Source: Paractinoplanes lichenicola (GTDB taxonomy: Bacteria; Actinomycetota; Actinomycetes; Mycobacteriales; Micromonosporaceae). Taken from it: 64,000 bases of DNA. Shown piece after piece: positions 42,832 to 51,750 of this stretch. Every line of letters starts with the position of its first letter. Position 1 is the stretch's first letter. The stretch is taken from NCBI RefSeq assembly GCF_016785085.1, contig NZ_JAENHO010000007.1:62001-126000 (forward strand), written 5' to 3'. Below the pieces are notes generated by a model. It saw only the letters and a list, made by a program, of their open reading frames with translations. It was not told where the DNA came from and did no database searches. Both the position numbers and the translations under genes were made by a program.

Positions 42832-44349
42832 TCAGTGCTCGAAGGCGTGGGCCATCTCGGCCTGCTCCTCGAGCACTTCGCCGATGCGGGCCTGCACCGC
42901 GTCGAGCTGGGCGATCGTGTCGCTGGTGCTGCGGATCCCGCCGGCCACCGACTCGGCGCTCGACTGCAGCGCGGCGATCTGCTCGGAGACCTTCTTGGTG
43001 GCCTCCGCGGTCTCCCGGGCCAGTTCCTTGACCTCGCCCGCGACCACCGCGAAGCCCTTGCCGATCTCGCCCGCCCGGGCCGCCTCGATGGTGGCGTTGA
43101 GGGCGAGCAGGTTGGTCTGGTCGGCGATCGACGAGATGATCTGGATGACGTCGCCGATGGCGGCCGACGCGTCGTTGAGCGCCGACACGTCGCCGGTCAT
43201 GTCGCTGGCCCGGCCGACCGCCTCGTCGGCGACCCGGCTGGCGTCGGCGGTGGCGGTGCGCAGGCGGTCGACGGTGTCGAGCAGCGCGCGGGCGTTGCCG
43301 GCGGCGGTCTCCGCGCCCCGCACGACGTCGAGGCGCTGCGACACGAGCTGCTGCACGTTGCGCAGCGCGTCCATCCGCGACTCCGACAGCTCCACGTATT
43401 CGGTGGTGAAGAAGTCCATCGTGCCGATGATGCGGTCGCCGCTGGAGATGGGGAAGCAGACGCCGGAGCGCACGCCCGCCCGCTGCGCCGCGGGGGCCCG
43501 CACACAGTCGGTGAGCTGCCCGATGTCGCGCACGAAGACCAGGTCGCGGGCCCGCCAGGCGCGTCCGGAGAGGCCGACGCCCTCGGCGAACGTCGCGGCC
43601 AGGGTCACCTTCTTGAATTCGTCGCCCGCGTTGCCGGACTCGACGGCGAACTTCAGTACGTTCTCGTTCTCGTCGATCTGCCAGTACGACCCGTACGCCC
43701 AGTGGAAGGCGGTGCGGACGGCGTCGAGCGCGGCCCGCAGCGCGAGGTTGGAGTCGTTGGTGTGCCCGAGGGCGGCCACGACGTTGGTCACGGCGAGCCG
43801 GTCGTCGGCCACCTGCTGGGTGTAGAACCGGGTCAGGGCGGCCACCCGGGCCTGCTCGGCGACCCGGGCGATGGCCCCCCATTTGCTGATCAGGGCGGCG
43901 TCCGGCGCGACCTCGTACGAGGTGTAGTACTCCATCACCGCGCTCACCCGATGGGATGTGGTGATCGGTACGGCCACGCCGCCCCTGGCTCCGGCCCGTA
44001 CGGCCGCGGCCAGGCGTTGGTCGCTCCCGGCGGCGGCCGCGGTGGAGAACACGGCGTGGCCGCTGCGGACCGCCTGCTGCACGAGGGCGGCCTGACCGGT
44101 GTTGCCGAGCGCGCTGCTCAGCTGGCCGACCTCGTACTCGAGCCGGGGCTGGCCGTTGTCGACGATCCAGACGGCGACGTATTCCAGGCCGTAGAACTCC
44201 TGGTTGGTCGAGGCGTAAATGCGCCAGCTGCTCGCCTCGTCGGTCACGCCCTCGAGGTTGTTGACCAGCTCTTCGAGCGCCTCGACGTCACGCGGCGGCG
44301 TGCGCTGCACCGCGGGCTCGGCTTCGACCCGCCTTCCGAACAGACCCAT
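42832..44349 (-). CDS. cytoplasmic chemotaxis transducer with GAF domains
   Basis: The 505-residue protein has no membrane helix. Two GAF-like sensor domains occupy about 25-175 and 190-350 (LEYVAVWIVDNGQPRLEYEV and HWAYGSYWQIDENENVLKF regions). The MCP signalling domain follows, with tip IADQTNLLALNATIEAARAGEIGKGFAVVAGEVKELA. GAF modules bind small cytoplasmic ligands or sense redox. It converges on the membrane transducer, and the two signalling tips are nearly identical, so they can join the same receptor arrays. Confidence 0.92.
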   Translation of the reverse strand: MGLFGRRVEAEPAVQRTPPRDVEALEELVNNLEGVTDEASSWRIYASTNQEFYGLEYVAVWIVDNGQPRLEYEVGQLSSALGNTGQAALVQQAVRSGHAVFSTAAAAGSDQRLAAAVRAGARGGVAVPITTSHRVSAVMEYYTSYEVAPDAALISKWGAIARVAEQARVAALTRFYTQQVADDRLAVTNVVAALGHTNDSNLALRAALDAVRTAFHWAYGSYWQIDENENVLKFAVESGNAGDEFKKVTLAATFAEGVGLSGRAWRARDLVFVRDIGQLTDCVRAPAAQRAGVRSGVCFPISSGDRIIGTMDFFTTEYVELSESRMDALRNVQQLVSQRLDVVRGAETAAGNARALLDTVDRLRTATADASRVADEAVGRASDMTGDVSALNDASAAIGDVIQIISSIADQTNLLALNATIEAARAGEIGKGFAVVAGEVKELARETAEATKKVSEQIAALQSSAESVAGGIRSTSDTIAQLDAVQARIGEVLEEQAEMAHAFEH

Positions 44350-44449
44350 GATGTCAGGCTACGGTCGTGAATGCCGTCTTTATGCCCGTATCGCGAAACC
44401 CCGACCCCGGCCCGCGACGCATCGGCGGCAACCAATACGGTGCGTGCCC

Positions 44450-45196
44450 ATGGGCATTCGTGACCTCTTCTCGTCGCGCACCTCGCGCAAGGCGGGCGAC
44501 AAGATCCAGCGTGGCGTCTCGCTGTTCGTGGTGGGGCTGCTGTTCTCCATGATCGTGGTGTCGGTGCTGCTCGCCCTGTCCAGTCGCGACGGCGGGGCCG
44601 GGGTGACGGCGTTCCTGCTGTTCGTGGCCGCGGCGGCGGTCGGGGCCGGGCTGGGTTTCGTGTTCGGGCTGCCGCGGGCGCGGGCGGCCGAGGCCAGCGA
44701 GGGCGGCGGCGTGCAGCCGGGCACCTTCTATCTGACCAACTCCAACCTGATCAAGGTGTCGGACTGGCTGACGACGATCGTCATCGGTCTCGGCCTGGTC
44801 AACCTGGGCAAGGTCGTGCCGAGCATGCGCAGCCTGGCCCGCGCGCTGCACGATCCGCTGGGCGGCACGGCGTACGCGGGCGCGGTCGGCATCTCGGTGC
44901 TGGTGATCGGGCTGATGGCCGGGTTCCTGCTGAACTATTTGTGGACGAGCATCCGCGTACGGGAATTGCTGGAGGAGGCCGAGCGGCAGAACCAGCAGAC
45001 GATGCCCGACCTCAGCAACCAGACCCTCGGCGAGGCCAAGCAGGCGGCCAGCCGCAGCAACGTGACGCTGCTGGTGCCCGAGGGGGCCCCGGACGGCGCG
45101 CTGGTCGCCCGGCAGGCCGTCCCGGCGGGCACCAGCGTGCCGACCGGGACAGCCGTCGCCATCAGCACGGTGGAGCCGCCCGGCCTCAGGCCGTGA
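44450..45196 (+). CDS. membrane protein with C-terminal PASTA domain
   Basis: The 248-residue protein has four probable membrane helices (about 22-43, 52-75, 103-123 and 140-163) and a C-terminal PASTA domain (about 185-245: MPDLSNQTLGEAKQAASRSNVTLLV, then VPAGTSVPTGTAV). With four helices and a basic N-terminus, PASTA would face the cytoplasm, opposite to its usual outside position on kinases and penicillin-binding proteins; three helices would restore the usual side. The ATG is in the divergent region facing the GAF transducer. The final 11 bp overlap the aminotransferase end. Confidence 0.75.
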   Translation: MGIRDLFSSRTSRKAGDKIQRGVSLFVVGLLFSMIVVSVLLALSSRDGGAGVTAFLLFVAAAAVGAGLGFVFGLPRARAAEASEGGGVQPGTFYLTNSNLIKVSDWLTTIVIGLGLVNLGKVVPSMRSLARALHDPLGGTAYAGAVGISVLVIGLMAGFLLNYLWTSIRVRELLEEAERQNQQTMPDLSNQTLGEAKQAASRSNVTLLVPEGAPDGALVARQAVPAGTSVPTGTAVAISTVEPPGLRP

Positions 45197-46553
45197 GCTC
45201 GCTCAAGGCATCGGAGAAGATCGCGTGGTGGCGCTCCACGTCGGCCGTGGTCGTCTGGGGCGCCATCAGCACCATGTTGTGGAACGGGGTGAGCAGCACG
45301 CCCCGGTTGGCCAGGTAGGTGTGCAGGAAGTCCTCGAGCTCGGCGTCAGCGGCGGCGGCCGACTCGGTGCCGTTGCGCGGGGCCGGGTCGGCGAAGCGGT
45401 ATTCGACACGCGCGCCGAGCTGACTGACCGACCACGGCAGCCCGTACGTCTCAATGATCTTGCGGAGGCCGGTCGCGAACCCGGTCGCCGTGGCGATCAT
45501 GCCCTCGAACGCCTGCTCGGTGAGCACCTGCTCCAGGCAGGCCCGCGCGGCCGCCGTCGACACCGGGTTGCCGGCCAGGGTGCCGCCGACCCCGCCCATG
45601 TCGACCAGGTCGAGATCGGTGCGGGCGAGCAGCGTCCCGGCCAGCGCCTCGCTCAGCCCGTACGCCCCGATGGGGATGCCCCCGGCGATCGCCTTGCCGA
45701 TGGTGAGCACGTCCGGCTCGAGCCCCCACGCCGCGGTGGCGCCGCCCGGCCCGGCCGAGAATGTGTGGGTCTCGTCGTTGATCAGGTAGGTGCCGTATTT
45801 TCTGGTCAGCTCGCGGACGCCGGCCAGATAGCCGGGCTCGGGCAGCACGATCCCGATGTTCGTCAGGGCCGGCTCCATCAGCACCGCCGCGACATCGCCG
45901 TGGGCGAGCTCGCGCTCCAGGCCCTCGAGGTCGTTGAACTCGGCGACCCGGCTCGTCACGGTGACGTCGGTGGGCGCGCCGACGTTGCCCTCGCGGCTCT
46001 GCCCACGCCCGTCGGGGCCGACGACGATCAGCGACTCGTCGACCGAGCCGTGATAGCAGTAGCTGTTGACCAGGATCTTCGGCCGCCCGGTGACCGCGCG
46101 CAGCAGCCGGATGGCCCACCGGTTGGCGTCCGTGGCGGTCAGCGCGAGGCTCCAGTACGGCAGGCCGAAGCGCCGGGCCAGCTCGGCCCCGACGGCCGCC
46201 GCGTCCTCGGTCGGCAGCATCGTGGTGGCGCCGCCGAGGTCGCCGAGCCGCCGGGTGACCGCCTCGACGACCGGCGCGGGAGAGTGCCCGGCCATGGCGC
46301 CGGTGTCGCCCAGGCAGAAGTCCAGATATTCGATGCCGTCGACGTCAATGATCCGGTTGCCGCGGGCGGTCTCGAACGAGATCGGGAAGCCCGCGGCGGT
46401 CTTGTTCATCCAGGTCATCGGGACGCGGCCGAACAGGTGGCCGGCCCGCTGGTGGGCGGCGGCCGAGCGGGGCCGCCGCTCGGCGAACGTGGCGCGTTCG
46501 CGGGCGGCCAGGGCGGCAAGTCGGGCGCGATCAACTCCGGAATCCGTCGGCAT
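45186..46553 (-). CDS. class-III aminotransferase (glutamate-1-semialdehyde aminomutase-like)
   Basis: The 455-residue PLP enzyme has LFGRVPMTWMNKTAAGFP near the N-terminus, IDVDGIEYLDFCLGDTGAMAGHSP, the cofactor loop LINDETHTFSAGPGG and the Schiff-base Lys in LTIGKAIAGGIPIGAYG. It is close to the glutamate-1-semialdehyde aminomutase group, but the usual GSE/GTEA substrate motif is replaced by TATDANRWAIRLLR, so it is probably a transaminase of other amino acids. No heme genes are near. Monocistronic on this evidence. Confidence 0.87.
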   Translation of the reverse strand: MPTDSGVDRARLAALAARERATFAERRPRSAAAHQRAGHLFGRVPMTWMNKTAAGFPISFETARGNRIIDVDGIEYLDFCLGDTGAMAGHSPAPVVEAVTRRLGDLGGATTMLPTEDAAAVGAELARRFGLPYWSLALTATDANRWAIRLLRAVTGRPKILVNSYCYHGSVDESLIVVGPDGRGQSREGNVGAPTDVTVTSRVAEFNDLEGLERELAHGDVAAVLMEPALTNIGIVLPEPGYLAGVRELTRKYGTYLINDETHTFSAGPGGATAAWGLEPDVLTIGKAIAGGIPIGAYGLSEALAGTLLARTDLDLVDMGGVGGTLAGNPVSTAAARACLEQVLTEQAFEGMIATATGFATGLRKIIETYGLPWSVSQLGARVEYRFADPAPRNGTESAAAADAELEDFLHTYLANRGVLLTPFHNMVLMAPQTTTADVERHHAIFSDALSELTA

Positions 46554-46614
46554 GGCGCGACGCTACCAACAATTCCTGCCCGTGCGGGAGGCCCGGCCAC
46601 CGATTCCGCAGGAG

Positions 46615-48306
46615 TCAGGAGGCCGGGGTCTGCTCCCCGAACGCGCCGAGGAACTTGTCGCGGAAGTCGCTCATCGGCCACACCGGCGTCTCGGGCTTGG
46701 GCCGCAGGCCGTCGGCCCAGCCCCAGCCGGTGATCCGGTCGAGCACCTTCGGGTCCTTGGCGACGATCGTGATCGGCACGTCGTGGCTGGCCCCGGCGCC
46801 GGCCGCGATCGGGGACGGCTGGTGGTCGCCGAGGAAGACCATCACCAGGTTGTCGTCGCCGTACAGCTTGATCCAGTTGATCAGCGAGGTCAGCGAGTAG
46901 ACGATCGACTTGCCGTACTCGGCGCGCACCTTCTTGGGCTCGGACCACAGCGCCTTGGGCTTCTGGCCGGCGGCCTCCATGGTCGTGTAGATCGAGCCGT
47001 CGCCGACCTGCTCCCAGTCGGGCAGGTAGTCGGGGATCGGCGCCCACGGGGTGTGGCTGGAGACGAGCGGCATCTCGATCATCAGCGGGCCCCGGCCGGG
47101 CTTCTTGTACTCGATGGTGTTGAGCTGCTTCAGCGTGTATTGGTCGGGCATCGGCGACCAGCTGAACTTCGGGCCCTGGTAGCCGAGGTTGCGCGAGTCC
47201 CACACCCGGTCGTACCCGTAGAAGTTGCCCTCGGGCCAGGCCCGCGTGGCGCCCGGCATGACGCTGACCGTGCGGTACTGCTTCTGCTTGAACGCGCGGG
47301 TCACCGTGAGCCGGTCGCTGGCGACCAGGTTGCGGTAGCGCTGCTCGTTGTTGATCCACAGGCCGGACTCGAACGTGGCGTGGGCCAGCCAGCTGCCGCC
47401 GCCGAAGGTGGGCGAGGTCAGCCAGCCGCTGCGGGCGGCGAACCCGGCCTTGCTCAGCTCGGCCGCGCCGCCGTCGAGCACCGGGCGGGTCATCGGCGAC
47501 AGCGCGACGCCCTCGACGGCGCTGCGGCCGTAGCTCTCGACGAACGTGAAGATGACGTCCTTGCCTTCGAGCCCGGTCAGCATCTGGGCCGCCGGGACGG
47601 CCTTGAACGCGTCCTGCTGCACCTCCTGGCGGAAGGTGGCGCCGTCGCGCAGGCCGACGCGGGCCTGGTGGGCGCGGTCCCAGGCGTAGGTGGCGGTGCT
47701 GCGGGCGGCCACCGGCACGGCCCCGGTGATCGAGACGCCGAGCGAGAAGGTGAGCCCCCAGGCCACGGCCAGGCCGCCCGCGGTGATCGCCGACCGCCTC
47801 CGGTGGCGGGCCACCAGCTCGCCCACGCGCAGCACGGACCAGCTGGTCAGCGCGAGGACGGCCGCCACCAGCAGGAGGACCGCGACGACGGCGGCGATCG
47901 AGGCCGGCCGCCCGTACGAGTCGACGGCGAAGCTGAACGCGTCGTCGAACAGCACCCAGTCGAGCACCGGGTCGAACGGGCGGTTGAGCTCCTCGAAAAA
48001 GCCCATGTCGAGGCACTTCTCGATGACCAGCAGACCGACGGCCGAGCCGGCGACGACCGCGAAGATCTTGCGGGCCCGGCCGGGCAGGACCGCCAGCAGA
48101 CCAAGGATCACCGCGCCCTCGACCGGGATGCGCAGGAAGCCGATCGGGGTCAGGCGGGACAGCACGTTCGGGAAGATCAGCGCCGCGAAGAGCAGGACCG
48201 CGGCCGTGATCGTCAGCGCGAGCTGGATCTTCGGCCGGTGGAGCAGCTTCTTCAAGCGGGCGCGGCGGTTCTCGACGACTGGCGGGCCGTCCGTGGTCTC
48301 TGGCAC
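46615..48306 (-). CDS. LTA-synthase-like membrane phosphotransferase/sulfatase-fold enzyme
   Basis: The 563-residue protein begins at GTG. Five membrane helices occupy about residues 28-190, then an outer alkaline-phosphatase/sulfatase-fold domain (about 240-555): VIFTFVESYGRSA (metal Glu), the active-site region FGGGSWLAHATFESG and MVFLGDHQPSP with metal Asp and His. The layout is that of lipoteichoic acid synthase and related phosphoglycerol transferases, suggesting a role in envelope polymer decoration. Actinomycetes of this group lack classic LTA, so the product is uncertain. It is divergent from the phosphoketolase gene. Confidence 0.82.
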   Translation of the reverse strand: MPETTDGPPVVENRRARLKKLLHRPKIQLALTITAAVLLFAALIFPNVLSRLTPIGFLRIPVEGAVILGLLAVLPGRARKIFAVVAGSAVGLLVIEKCLDMGFFEELNRPFDPVLDWVLFDDAFSFAVDSYGRPASIAAVVAVLLLVAAVLALTSWSVLRVGELVARHRRRSAITAGGLAVAWGLTFSLGVSITGAVPVAARSTATYAWDRAHQARVGLRDGATFRQEVQQDAFKAVPAAQMLTGLEGKDVIFTFVESYGRSAVEGVALSPMTRPVLDGGAAELSKAGFAARSGWLTSPTFGGGSWLAHATFESGLWINNEQRYRNLVASDRLTVTRAFKQKQYRTVSVMPGATRAWPEGNFYGYDRVWDSRNLGYQGPKFSWSPMPDQYTLKQLNTIEYKKPGRGPLMIEMPLVSSHTPWAPIPDYLPDWEQVGDGSIYTTMEAAGQKPKALWSEPKKVRAEYGKSIVYSLTSLINWIKLYGDDNLVMVFLGDHQPSPIAAGAGASHDVPITIVAKDPKVLDRITGWGWADGLRPKPETPVWPMSDFRDKFLGAFGEQTPAS

Positions 48307-48448
48307 GCCATGGGGAACGGATGGACCGGGCTTGTCGGTTCACTGACACGCAAAAGTCACTTCGACCCAGTACCAAAGACTCTATTGGCCCCGATGGGGT
48401 AGGCCATAGCTTCGACGCCATCGACCAGCTGTCTGAAGGGACGAGCGA

Positions 48449-50842
48449 GTGACTACGGCTGTCTCCGATCTGCTTCCCACCCTCGACGAGGCCGACCTCA
48501 CCCGGGTCGACGCGTGGTGGCGGGCCGCCAACTATCTGACCATCGGCCAGATCTATCTGCAGGCGAACCCGTTGCTGCGCGAGCCGCTCAAGGCCGAGCA
48601 CATCAAGCCGCGATTGCTCGGTCACTGGGGCACCAGCCCCGGCCTGTCGTTCGTCTACGCCCACGTGTCCCGGCTGATCCGCCACACCGGGCAGGACACG
48701 ATCTATCTGACCGGCCCCGGCCACGGCGGTCCCGCGCTGGTCGCCGCCGGCTATCTCGAGGGCACGTATTCCGAGGTCTATCCCGACGTCACCCGCGACG
48801 AGCCGGGCCTGCGCAAGCTGTTCCGCCAGTTCTCCAGCCCCGGCGGCATCCCCAGCCACGTCTCGGTGACTACCCCCGGCTCGATCCACGAGGGCGGCGA
48901 GCTGGGTTACGTGCTGGTCCACGCGTTCGGCGCGGTGTTCGACAACCCCGACCTGCTGGCGATCGCCGTGGTCGGCGACGGCGAGGCCGAGACGGGCCCG
49001 CTCGAGGGCTCGTGGAAGGGCATCTCGTTCCTCAACCCGGCCCACGACGGCGCGGTCCTGCCGATCCTGCACCTCAACGGGGCCAAGATCTCCGGCCCCA
49101 CGGTGCTCGGCCGCAAGGATCCGGCCGAGGTCCGCGAGCTGCTCTCCGGCCACGGTTACGACGTGATCGAGGTCGAGGGCGACGACGTGCCCGGCATGCA
49201 TCACCGGTTCGCGGCCGCCCTGGCCCAGGCCTGGCAGAGCATCCGGACGATCCAGCAGGCGGCCCGCGAGGGCGAGTGGGACGGCAGCCGCCCGCGGTGG
49301 CCGCTGATCGTGCTGCGCACCCCGAAGGGCTGGACGGGCCCGGCCGAGGTCGACGGCGTGCAGGTCACCGGCACCTACCGCTCGCACCAGGTGCCCCTGG
49401 CCGGCGTGCGCGACAACCCGGAGCACCTGGCCCTGCTGGAGCAGTGGCTCAAGTCCTACGGGCCGGAGGAGCTCTTCGACGCCGACGGCGCCCCGGTGGC
49501 CCTGCTGCGCGAGCAGGACCCGGCGGGCGAGCTGCGGATGAGCGCCAACCCGCACGCCAACGGCGGTGTGCTGACCCGCGAGCTCGACCTGCCCGACTTC
49601 CGCGACTACGCGATCGAGGTGAAATCGCCGGCCACGGTGCGGGCCGAGTCGACCCGCAAGCTCGGCGAGTTCATGCGCGACATCTATCGCGACAACCCCG
49701 ACCGGTTCCGGCTGTTCTCGCCCGACGAGACCAACAGCAACCGGCTCGGCGCGGTCTTCGAGGTCTCCGACCGCGCGTTCATGGAGCAGGTGCACCCCGG
49801 CGACGACGCGCTGGGGCCGGCCGGCCGGGTCATGGAGGTGCTCAGCGAGCACAACTGCCACGGCTGGCTGGAGGGCTACACGTTGACCGGCCGGCACGGC
49901 CTGTTCGCCACGTACGAGGCGTTCGCCATGGTCAGCGCCTCGCAGACCATCCAGCACGGCAAGTGGCTCGAGGAGGCCGACCACCTGCCGTGGCGGGCCA
50001 AGGTGCCCAGCCTCAACGTGCTGCTCACCTCGACGGCGTGGCGCAACGACCACAACGGATTCAGCCACCAGGGCCCCGGCCTGATCCAGAATGTGCTGAC
50101 CCAGCGCGGCACGGTGAGCCGGGTCTATCTGCCGCCGGACGCGAACTGCCTGCTCTCGGTGGCCGACCACTGCTTCCGGTCGAAGTCGTACATCAACCTG
50201 ATCGTCATCGACAAGCAGCCGCAGCTGCAGTGGCTGACGATGGACGAGGCCCTCGAGCACTGCGCCCGCGGCGCCGGCATCTGGAACTGGGCCGGCACCG
50301 ACGACGGCGCCTCCGACCCCGACATCATCCTGGCCTGCGCCGGCGACGTCGTGACGATGGAGACGGTCGCGGCGGCCCAGATCCTCAAGGAAAGGCTGCC
50401 CGGCATGCGGGTGCGGGTCGTCAACGTGGTCGACCTGATGACCCTCGTGCGGCCCAAGGACCACCCGCACGGCATGAGCGACACCCTGTTCACCGAGCTG
50501 TTCACCGACACGGTCGACGTGGTGTTCTCGTTCCACGGCTATCCGGGGGCGATCCACCAGCTGGTGCACGGCCGGCCCGACGCCGACCGGTTCCGGGTGC
50601 GCGGCTTCATCGAGCAGGGCACCACGACGACCCCGTTCGACATGACGGTCCGCAACAAGGCGTCGCGCTACCACCTGGTGATGGACGCGATCAACAACGC
50701 CCGCCGCCTGCCCCAGGGCGCCACCGAGCTCAAGGAGTGGTGCCAGGCGCAGCTGGCCCGCCACGAGCGTTACGTGGTGGAGCACCTCGAAGACATGCCC
50801 GAGGTGCGGGACTGGTCGCTGGGGGACTGGGCGACGTCGTAG
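48449..50842 (+). CDS. xfp: xylulose-5-phosphate/fructose-6-phosphate phosphoketolase
   Basis: The 797-residue protein has family length. The thiamine diphosphate site is VVGDGEAETGPLEGSWKGISFLNP. Other hallmarks are GHWGTSPGLSFVYAHV, TGPGHGGPA, the SPDETNSNRLG block, TGRHGLFATYEAF and SFHGYPGAIHQLVHGR. The enzyme splits xylulose-5-phosphate or fructose-6-phosphate with phosphate to acetyl phosphate and a shorter sugar phosphate, a route to acetyl units that by-passes pyruvate. No acetate kinase gene follows here; a GNAT gene starts 13 bp downstream. GTG start. Confidence 0.95.
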   Translation: MTTAVSDLLPTLDEADLTRVDAWWRAANYLTIGQIYLQANPLLREPLKAEHIKPRLLGHWGTSPGLSFVYAHVSRLIRHTGQDTIYLTGPGHGGPALVAAGYLEGTYSEVYPDVTRDEPGLRKLFRQFSSPGGIPSHVSVTTPGSIHEGGELGYVLVHAFGAVFDNPDLLAIAVVGDGEAETGPLEGSWKGISFLNPAHDGAVLPILHLNGAKISGPTVLGRKDPAEVRELLSGHGYDVIEVEGDDVPGMHHRFAAALAQAWQSIRTIQQAAREGEWDGSRPRWPLIVLRTPKGWTGPAEVDGVQVTGTYRSHQVPLAGVRDNPEHLALLEQWLKSYGPEELFDADGAPVALLREQDPAGELRMSANPHANGGVLTRELDLPDFRDYAIEVKSPATVRAESTRKLGEFMRDIYRDNPDRFRLFSPDETNSNRLGAVFEVSDRAFMEQVHPGDDALGPAGRVMEVLSEHNCHGWLEGYTLTGRHGLFATYEAFAMVSASQTIQHGKWLEEADHLPWRAKVPSLNVLLTSTAWRNDHNGFSHQGPGLIQNVLTQRGTVSRVYLPPDANCLLSVADHCFRSKSYINLIVIDKQPQLQWLTMDEALEHCARGAGIWNWAGTDDGASDPDIILACAGDVVTMETVAAAQILKERLPGMRVRVVNVVDLMTLVRPKDHPHGMSDTLFTELFTDTVDVVFSFHGYPGAIHQLVHGRPDADRFRVRGFIEQGTTTTPFDMTVRNKASRYHLVMDAINNARRLPQGATELKEWCQAQLARHERYVVEHLEDMPEVRDWSLGDWATS

Positions 50843-50855
50843 GTAGGGTCGCCGG

Positions 50856-51329
50856 GTGCTGATACGCGAAGCCGGCCCCGGCGATCTGCCCTTCCTCGAA
50901 GAGATCACGCTGGCGGCGTACAACTGGTCGGAGCCGCGCTTCACCCTCGAGTGGGTGCGCTCCGACCCGATGGCCCAGCGCTACCTCGCGGGATTCCCGC
51001 GGGCCGGCGACCTGGGCCTGATCGGGGCCGTCGACGGTCGGGACGTGGGCGCGGTCTGGGCCCGGGCGCTGCCCGCCGACCGGGCGGGCTACGGCTTCGT
51101 GGCGCCGGAGGTCCCCGAGTTGTCGGCCGGGGTGCTGGCCGGGGCACGGGGCCGGGGCGTCGGCTCGGCGCTGCTCGACGCCCTGATCACACGGGCCCGG
51201 CAGCGGTCGCTGCCCGGCCTGAGCCTGAGCGTCGAGGACGGCAACGCGGCCCGCCGCCTCTACGAGCGGGCCGGGTTCACCGTGGTCGGCCGCGAGGGCA
51301 ACTCCGACACGATGCTGCTGCGGCTGTAG
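50856..51329 (+). CDS. GNAT-family acetyltransferase
   Basis: The 157-residue protein starts at GTG 13 bp after the phosphoketolase stop and is probably cotranscribed. The acetyl-CoA binding motif A is GARGRGVGSALLDALITRAR, and NAARRLYERAGFTVVGR is motif B. Substrate unknown. Three bp separate its stop from that of the STAS gene. Confidence 0.88.
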   Translation: MLIREAGPGDLPFLEEITLAAYNWSEPRFTLEWVRSDPMAQRYLAGFPRAGDLGLIGAVDGRDVGAVWARALPADRAGYGFVAPEVPELSAGVLAGARGRGVGSALLDALITRARQRSLPGLSLSVEDGNAARRLYERAGFTVVGREGNSDTMLLRL

Positions 51330-51332
51330 CCG

Positions 51333-51656
51333 TCAGCTCATCGAGGTGTCCTCGAGCAGGATGCCGTCGAGGTGGGCCACCTGCAGCACCATGCGCACCA
51401 TCGGCGTCGGCTCGCGCAGGATGAAGGTGGCGCCCCGGGCCGCGGCCGCCTTGCGCGAGGCCACCAGCACGCCGATGCCGCTGGAGTCGAGGAACGCCAC
51501 CGACCGCATGTCGACGTCGATGTGCGCGACGTCGCCGCTGTCCACGATGGTCCGCAATACGTTGCGCAGCACGTCGACGGTCTCGAGGCTGATGTCACCC
51601 TCGGGCGCCACCGTGATCCGATCGCCGTGGCGTTCGAGCCGATACTCCAACGACAT
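51333..51656 (-). CDS. STAS-domain anti-sigma factor antagonist
   Basis: The 107-residue protein starts at MSLEYRL after GGAGTGAGT; a longer form from 51734 is unlikely because the extra residues are Gly/Ser-rich and precede the fold. The STAS core has GDISLETVDVLRNVL and the phosphorylatable Ser in FLDSSGIGVLV. Such proteins free a sigma factor by binding its anti-sigma kinase. No kinase or sigma gene is adjacent, so the partner is elsewhere. Confidence 0.88.
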   Translation of the reverse strand: MSLEYRLERHGDRITVAPEGDISLETVDVLRNVLRTIVDSGDVAHIDVDMRSVAFLDSSGIGVLVASRKAAAARGATFILREPTPMVRMVLQVAHLDGILLEDTSMS

Positions 51657-51750
51657 ACTCACTCCGTCGCTCTGCGAATGGGAACCGCCGCCATACCCCG
51701 CCCGGGGACGATCAAACGTGACGGTCGCGTTCATTCACCCGCTCGCTTGA

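Noticed and set aside
46415..50944. A 1,509-codon minus-strand open frame across phosphoketolase and the LTA-synthase-like gene
   Set aside because: Antisense to phosphoketolase and out of frame with the sulfatase-fold gene; composition only.
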